A stretch of 64,000 nt of DNA, taken from assembly GCA_014860005.1 (NCBI GenBank), contig JACZKP010000040.1, positions 1 through 64,000 on the forward strand, in the 5' to 3' direction. The DNA comes from Verrucomicrobiota bacterium. Lineage in GTDB: Bacteria; Verrucomicrobiota; Verrucomicrobiae; Limisphaerales; UBA11358. The position numbers were made by a program, and so were the translations under genes. The notes beneath the pieces are model-generated. The model was not told the origin of the DNA, did no database searches, and saw only the letters and a list, made by a program, of their open reading frames with translations. Below are positions 59,752 through 64,000 of the stretch, one piece after another (positions within the stretch are counted from its first letter, which is position 1; each line of letters opens with the position of its first letter).

Positions 59752-60795
59752 GTGAAGCAGAGAATGACGGGATTAGTGCTGTCTGGCTTCCGAATTCCAT
59801 GTCTGGTCGTGGCCACGTTCCTCAGCGTGGGATTACCGCTTGCGGCCCAACCTTTCCGCCTGCCCACCGCCAACCGGGCCCTCTTTGAACCAGGTGGCGA
59901 GGAGCGATTTTTTGTCGGAACCGTTGGTCGGACTTGGACCAGTGGCAGCTTTGGTTGCGTGCGCAGCGAGGGCTGGCAACTCCACGAGGGACTCGACATC
60001 CGCAGCCTTCAACGCGACAAACGCGGCGAGCCCACCGATCCCATCCTGGCCACTGCCGATGGCACGGTGGTTTACGCCAACCGTAAACCCTCATTGTCGA
60101 ATTACGGCACCTACCTTGTGCTCCTGCATCTGGTGGAGGGGCTGCAAATCTACTCACTCTACGCCCACTTGAGTGAGATCCGACCCGACCTTGCGCCAGG
60201 CAAATCCGTTAAAGCGGGCGAAGCCATTGCCGTCATGGGCCGCACGGCCAATACCCGCCAGGGCATCTCGAAAGACCGCGCGCATGTCCACTTCGAATTG
60301 AACCTGCTCATCAATGATCGGTTTCCAAGCTGGTACAAAATGCGAAATCCCGACCAGCGCAATGATCACGGCGCGTGGAATGGCCAGAACCTGCTGGGCC
60401 TCGATCCACAACAGATCCTGCAGGAACAACAGCGTCGCGGTCCTAAATTCAGTCTGCTGAACCACCTTCGGAATCAGACCGAACTTTGCCGGGTATTGGT
60501 GAGGGCCACGGATTTTCCCTGGCTCAAACGTTATCCCGCGTTGATTCGTCCCAATCCCACGGCGCAGGCGGAGGGCGTGGCCGGTTATGAAATCGCCTTG
60601 AACTTTAACGCCCTGCCCTTCGAGTTGATTCCCCGCGCCGCATCGGAAATCAAGAGCGGCTCCAAGTTTCAGGTGCTTTCCGTCAACGAAGCCGAGCAGA
60701 AGCGCAACCCTTGCCGGCGCCTCGTGACCAAACGCGGCACTCGCTGGGAACTCACTCCGCAAGGCCAAAACGCTCTGGAATTGCTGACCTACTGA
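59752..60795 (+). CDS. secreted M23-family (LytM) metallopeptidase
   Basis: 347 residues. Signal peptide (CLVVATFLSVGLPLAAQ). Zinc ligands are H78 and D82 in LHEGLDIRS and the second His of AHVHFELN; the LSNYGTYLVLLH and YSLYAHLSEI strands complete the LytM core. An additional C-terminal domain of about 140 residues is present. LytM enzymes cut cross-links of peptidoglycan. It forms a two-gene unit with the SecD-head lipoprotein, 2 bases apart. Confidence 0.88.
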   Translation: MKQRMTGLVLSGFRIPCLVVATFLSVGLPLAAQPFRLPTANRALFEPGGEERFFVGTVGRTWTSGSFGCVRSEGWQLHEGLDIRSLQRDKRGEPTDPILATADGTVVYANRKPSLSNYGTYLVLLHLVEGLQIYSLYAHLSEIRPDLAPGKSVKAGEAIAVMGRTANTRQGISKDRAHVHFELNLLINDRFPSWYKMRNPDQRNDHGAWNGQNLLGLDPQQILQEQQRRGPKFSLLNHLRNQTELCRVLVRATDFPWLKRYPALIRPNPTAQAEGVAGYEIALNFNALPFELIPRAASEIKSGSKFQVLSVNEAEQKRNPCRRLVTKRGTRWELTPQGQNALELLTY

Positions 60796-60916
60796 CCCGG
60801 CTCCAACCTGCCGGCGCCACGGTGAATGGGACTTTTCATCAAGTGCCAGCAACCATCAGGGAAAAATGCGGGCTTGATACATCGCGGGTCAGTTGCTGAA
60901 CCCCGCCTTTGTTTTT

Positions 60917-63736
60917 TCAGAGTCCCTCGCCGTGCGAAAAAACCGTGACGCGCGCACGGGGCTGACCATCAGATGTTTCGCACGTAAACGTCATTGGTGT
61001 GAGGCCTGCCTTGAGCACTGGCCACACGCCGTATGGCTTGACCTTGCCAAGCGCTTCACCTTTGGGACCGTAAACCACGCAGTCATCCGGCCCATTCGCT
61101 TCGATCCAGCTTCCCGGAGTGAGTTCAATCGGAAACTCGATCCCCTGCTCTTCCGCCGTGAACTTTGGATTCTTAACAACCACTGAGCTTAAAGGGATGG
61201 CTGCAATCGGCCCTACGGAAACCTTGATCTCCCGCCCCGGCTCAATGTTTTGCAGCCAGAAACTGATGGTTTCAACGGCGCTGAAGTTAATCGTTTCACG
61301 ATAAACGTTGTAGTGGCTCTTCCCGTCATTCCAAACGTAATCGCTCCAACGCGCGGACTCGGTTTCGACAAGATTCACGCGCCGGCAAACGTTCGACTCG
61401 ATGTTGAAATAACGGTCGGCAATCGCGCCGAAGGCAAGATGCTTCGGACTTTCCAAGCGGATTGCAGCCATGGCGCCGCCCGTCTCGCTCCGAATGGTGA
61501 CGCTCAGACCCTGGTGATCTTTCAAGTTGATGGGAGGATCGAATCGTTTTTCGATACGCGCCCACGCGGCCTTCTGCGGGACGCTTCCAGAATTGGTGAC
61601 CGTGATCAAACAGCCGGAGGGTTGATTCTCTAACCACGGCAAATACTCCACCGTCACCCCTGCGGCACTGGCGCGCTCGCAGGAATCAATCTCTGACTGT
61701 GTAAACCCCATCAAGGGTATCCGTTGCTTGTAGTTGGTGTAATCTGCCGCCATCAATGCCTCCACGCGAAACCGCGCCGGTTGTTCATCAAACACGTTCG
61801 TAGCCTGCCATGTCAACGTCCACGGTTCGCTCATCGAAACGGTTTGCGACTGCGAATGACTTCGGCGAAATCGCAACTTGCCCTCAGCATCCTTGAACAA
61901 CGTGAATTCCTTCCCCGGTTCACGGAGTTTGGCCTTGGTGGTTTCGTCGAATGCATTCGTGTGGCGCAGTTCCTCACACATGCGCAGGATGTCCACCGCG
62001 CGCTGGAACAACGGCGTCTTGCGCAGCGCCTCACGGTTCACTCCCGCCGTCAGTGACACGCCGGCATCCCAGCCGATTAGTTTAGCACCGAGGTACTCCA
62101 TCACGTCCGGGTAGCTCGGCTCGATTTGCGGCGGATTGAACGCTTGAAAATTCCACCAACCCAAATGCAGCGGCAGCAGCAGGCCGCCGTTGACTTCCCC
62201 GGCGTGCAGATCAATAAAGCGCTTGTGCCCGCGCTGCGGATAATCCCACGCCTGCCAGCGCGTGCGGTATTGCCAAAAGTGATGCCACATGGCACTCATC
62301 TCCATGCCCACGGGTTTCTTAACCCGCTTCTGGATTTCCACCACGAACTTGTTTGCCCAATACCAGCATTCATCCGCGCCGCGCAAAATCGAACTGCCAT
62401 CAATCGCATCCAGATAAATGCCGTCAAAGCCGCAGCGGTTCACCACCTCGGCGTGATTGGCCGCAATCTCCTCGAATAGGGACGACTCCACGTCCGGCAC
62501 AAACAAACCGAAACACTCCTTCAGATGCCGCGCCTTCGCACCGGATTCATGCGCGGTCGCCCGCGTACCAAGTGCGCCGCGCTTCACGCCGGTGAATTTC
62601 CACGGCGCTTCCTTGCTGAATCCACCAAACGTCACCAGTTCATCATCAAGGTGCAGCACCACGCTGTTGTGCTCGAAGAATCCCGTGATGGTGCTCAGGC
62701 CGGCGGTGGGTTCGTTCACGAATATCTCCGTGGCGTCCGCTGCGAGCGGCTCGGCGAGCGTAAAGGAGCGGAACGCGTCGAGCCGCGGATCGGGCACGGG
62801 CGTCACATATTTCGACTGCTTGTCTATGAAGAACGCGTAGGTGTGAAAGATCGAGCCGATGCCGGCTTCGTGCAACCGACCGACGATCCGCCGCCAAGCC
62901 TCCCAGCCCTCCGGCCATTTGTCGCGATTCAATTCCATGTCGCCAAAGCGGAAAAACGCGCCGCCGCCGTGATTGTCAATTTGCGTGAACCCGAGGTTGC
63001 GCGTCATCTCGATCCACTCATCCAGATTGGTCTCGGTGAGCGACCCGAAGTTGAACAGATACGAGCCGTGGTTGAACGGAATCTCACGCGCCCACGGCCC
63101 GGCGACCTTGCACACCGGCAGTTCACTGGCGGTGGTCAGAGATTCCTGAAGCACCGGCAGCATCCTGGCCATGGGCGCGGCGACAATGGCCACCTTGGCG
63201 CCGGCCACGCCAAACTTCCTTTCACCCGTGGCGCGAAGGTCGCGCTGCAAGGCGGGCAACGCATCCACCCGCGTGACGAGATTGAGCGCCAGCGCGCTCG
63301 CGCCGAACGGTTCAGCCGGCGAACCTTTCAACACCAGCGGCACATTGAGAAAGGTCAGCGAATCAAACTCCCCGCCACTGACCGACTCGACGCTGAGAAC
63401 GACGCACGAAGGGTGTGTTGTCACTTGGAGCACCGCCGTGATGCCCGTGTCACCAAAGCGCAATGTAAGCCGGCCATCGGCCAGCGTTGCCGCCGTGGCA
63501 CTGTGAGGTTTGCCTTGCACCCGGACCAGTGCGCAGGGCGAGGGCTCATCGGTGCGGAGATAATCCTTCCCCGTCGTGCGATCCACGAACGCCACGTTCC
63601 AACCGTTTGTCCCGATGGTGTAACGGAAATGAGGAGTCTCGAAGACAATCGGATTCGCCGTTGCGCCGAAGGCCATCGCGACCCAAGTGAATACTATGAG
63701 GCCGGGGATTCCTGCCAGGCAGCGCGTGGTTCGCAT
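60917..63736 (-). CDS. large secreted glycoside-hydrolase-like protein
   Basis: 939 residues from ATG 63736 with a signal peptide (LAGIPGLIVFTWVAMAFGA). Residues 30-210 form a beta-sandwich resembling the N-terminal domain of alpha-galactosidase-type enzymes. A (beta/alpha)8-like region follows (TNLDEWIEMTRNLGFTQIDNHGGGAFF, CGFDGIYLDAIDGSSILRGADECWYWANKF, KPVGMEMSAMWHHFW), where Asp in IYLDAIDG is the best catalytic candidate. Two C-terminal beta domains finish it. It resembles uncharacterised carbohydrate-active proteins of Verrucomicrobiota; the family number and substrate are unknown. No neighbouring operon partner. Confidence 0.7.
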   Translation of the reverse strand: MRTTRCLAGIPGLIVFTWVAMAFGATANPIVFETPHFRYTIGTNGWNVAFVDRTTGKDYLRTDEPSPCALVRVQGKPHSATAATLADGRLTLRFGDTGITAVLQVTTHPSCVVLSVESVSGGEFDSLTFLNVPLVLKGSPAEPFGASALALNLVTRVDALPALQRDLRATGERKFGVAGAKVAIVAAPMARMLPVLQESLTTASELPVCKVAGPWAREIPFNHGSYLFNFGSLTETNLDEWIEMTRNLGFTQIDNHGGGAFFRFGDMELNRDKWPEGWEAWRRIVGRLHEAGIGSIFHTYAFFIDKQSKYVTPVPDPRLDAFRSFTLAEPLAADATEIFVNEPTAGLSTITGFFEHNSVVLHLDDELVTFGGFSKEAPWKFTGVKRGALGTRATAHESGAKARHLKECFGLFVPDVESSLFEEIAANHAEVVNRCGFDGIYLDAIDGSSILRGADECWYWANKFVVEIQKRVKKPVGMEMSAMWHHFWQYRTRWQAWDYPQRGHKRFIDLHAGEVNGGLLLPLHLGWWNFQAFNPPQIEPSYPDVMEYLGAKLIGWDAGVSLTAGVNREALRKTPLFQRAVDILRMCEELRHTNAFDETTKAKLREPGKEFTLFKDAEGKLRFRRSHSQSQTVSMSEPWTLTWQATNVFDEQPARFRVEALMAADYTNYKQRIPLMGFTQSEIDSCERASAAGVTVEYLPWLENQPSGCLITVTNSGSVPQKAAWARIEKRFDPPINLKDHQGLSVTIRSETGGAMAAIRLESPKHLAFGAIADRYFNIESNVCRRVNLVETESARWSDYVWNDGKSHYNVYRETINFSAVETISFWLQNIEPGREIKVSVGPIAAIPLSSVVVKNPKFTAEEQGIEFPIELTPGSWIEANGPDDCVVYGPKGEALGKVKPYGVWPVLKAGLTPMTFTCETSDGQPRARVTVFSHGEGL

Positions 63737-63914
63737 GGCGGGAGAATGCAGACGTGATCCAAGCGCCGTCAAGCTATGCGATGGCCAGGCAAATGCCCAG
63801 TTGCGCCCCCTCCAATTCCGCTGCTCAACCCGCCGGCCTAATCCTCCCGGCTGGAAGACTCAATCGGACCCCATCACGCGCCAAGCATTCGCGAGTAGAA
63901 TGTAGCTGCACTTC

Positions 63915-64000
63915 ATGAGTGCTGTTTTAAGCAGTCAAGGATTCAATTCAATTTGGGGCAATGTCGCGCGCGCCTCGACCTTGCATCTTTGCGGCTTCCT
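63915..64000 (+). CDS. start of a gene running off the right edge (partial)
   Basis: ATG 63915 opens 28 codons without a stop to the window end (MSAVLSSQGFNSIWGNVARA...). There is no obvious Shine-Dalgarno. Too little is visible to assign a family. Confidence 0.3.
   Translation, partial: MSAVLSSQGFNSIWGNVARASTLHLCGF

Overview
The window reads as a chromosomal segment (about 60% G+C) from a Verrucomicrobiota bacterium, most likely from the Pedosphaera/Limisphaera side of the phylum. This is inferred from gene content: a 40-residue lysine-rich basic protein of the kind seen in PVC bacteria, a giant YQGRL-type surface protein ending in an S74 chaperone domain, tandem pseudopilin cassettes with very large PilX-like members, an alanine/tryptophan repeat protein at the left edge, and many short palindromic repeats at gene starts. 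No rRNA, tRNA or CRISPR array was seen.

Layout. 0-6 kb: housekeeping genes (NIPSNAP protein, ABC-F ATPase, Ada-like DNA repair protein, Mn-type SOD, coiled-coil zinc-ribbon protein). 6.1-6.75 kb: one IS200-type insertion sequence. 7.1-18.1 kb, minus strand: an envelope energy and uptake operon read as DUF3450-like protein, long TtpC-like ExbB, ExbB, ExbD, TonB, TPR protein and TonB-dependent receptor, followed by a secreted beta-helix protein with its own promoter region. 18.2-20 kb: PadR stub, DoxX, chromate transporter. 20-26.4 kb: phosphate locus, with a transposase-domain gene diverging from phoU-pstS-pstC-pstA-pstB-pstB. 26.6-29 kb: flavin reductase and CBS-type pyrophosphatase. 29.1-34.7 kb: decayed genes (HsdM and DUF4202 fragments, and two coupled surface-protein genes each broken by one in-frame stop). 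35.1-44.9 kb: ten-gene nucleoside/ribose catabolic operon lacking RbsA. 45-50.7 kb: esterase, WYL regulator, lipoprotein, Rho, CysK. 50.9-57.4 kb: two tandem pseudopilin cassettes. 57.4-59.05 kb: a long gene-free stretch rich in RNA-like hairpins. 59-64 kb: small basic protein, SecD-head lipoprotein, M23 peptidase and a large secreted glycosidase-like protein.

The main new observation is a shared regulatory signature. An 11-bp-phased, Pho-box-like direct repeat (TTGTCAC-N4-TTGTAAC and close variants) lies in front of four transcription units: the TonB operon, the beta-helix gene, the transposase-domain gene and phoU-pst. This suggests one phosphate-starvation regulon coupling an outer-membrane import machine to the Pst transporter. 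Within it, the two PstB subunits have complementary damage to their ATP-site motifs, as expected of an obligate heterodimer with one working ATP site. PhoU is fused to a low-molecular-weight phosphatase fold whose catalytic Cys and Arg are both replaced.

Limits: all calls come from reading motifs and spacing. No database search, folding program or alignment was run.
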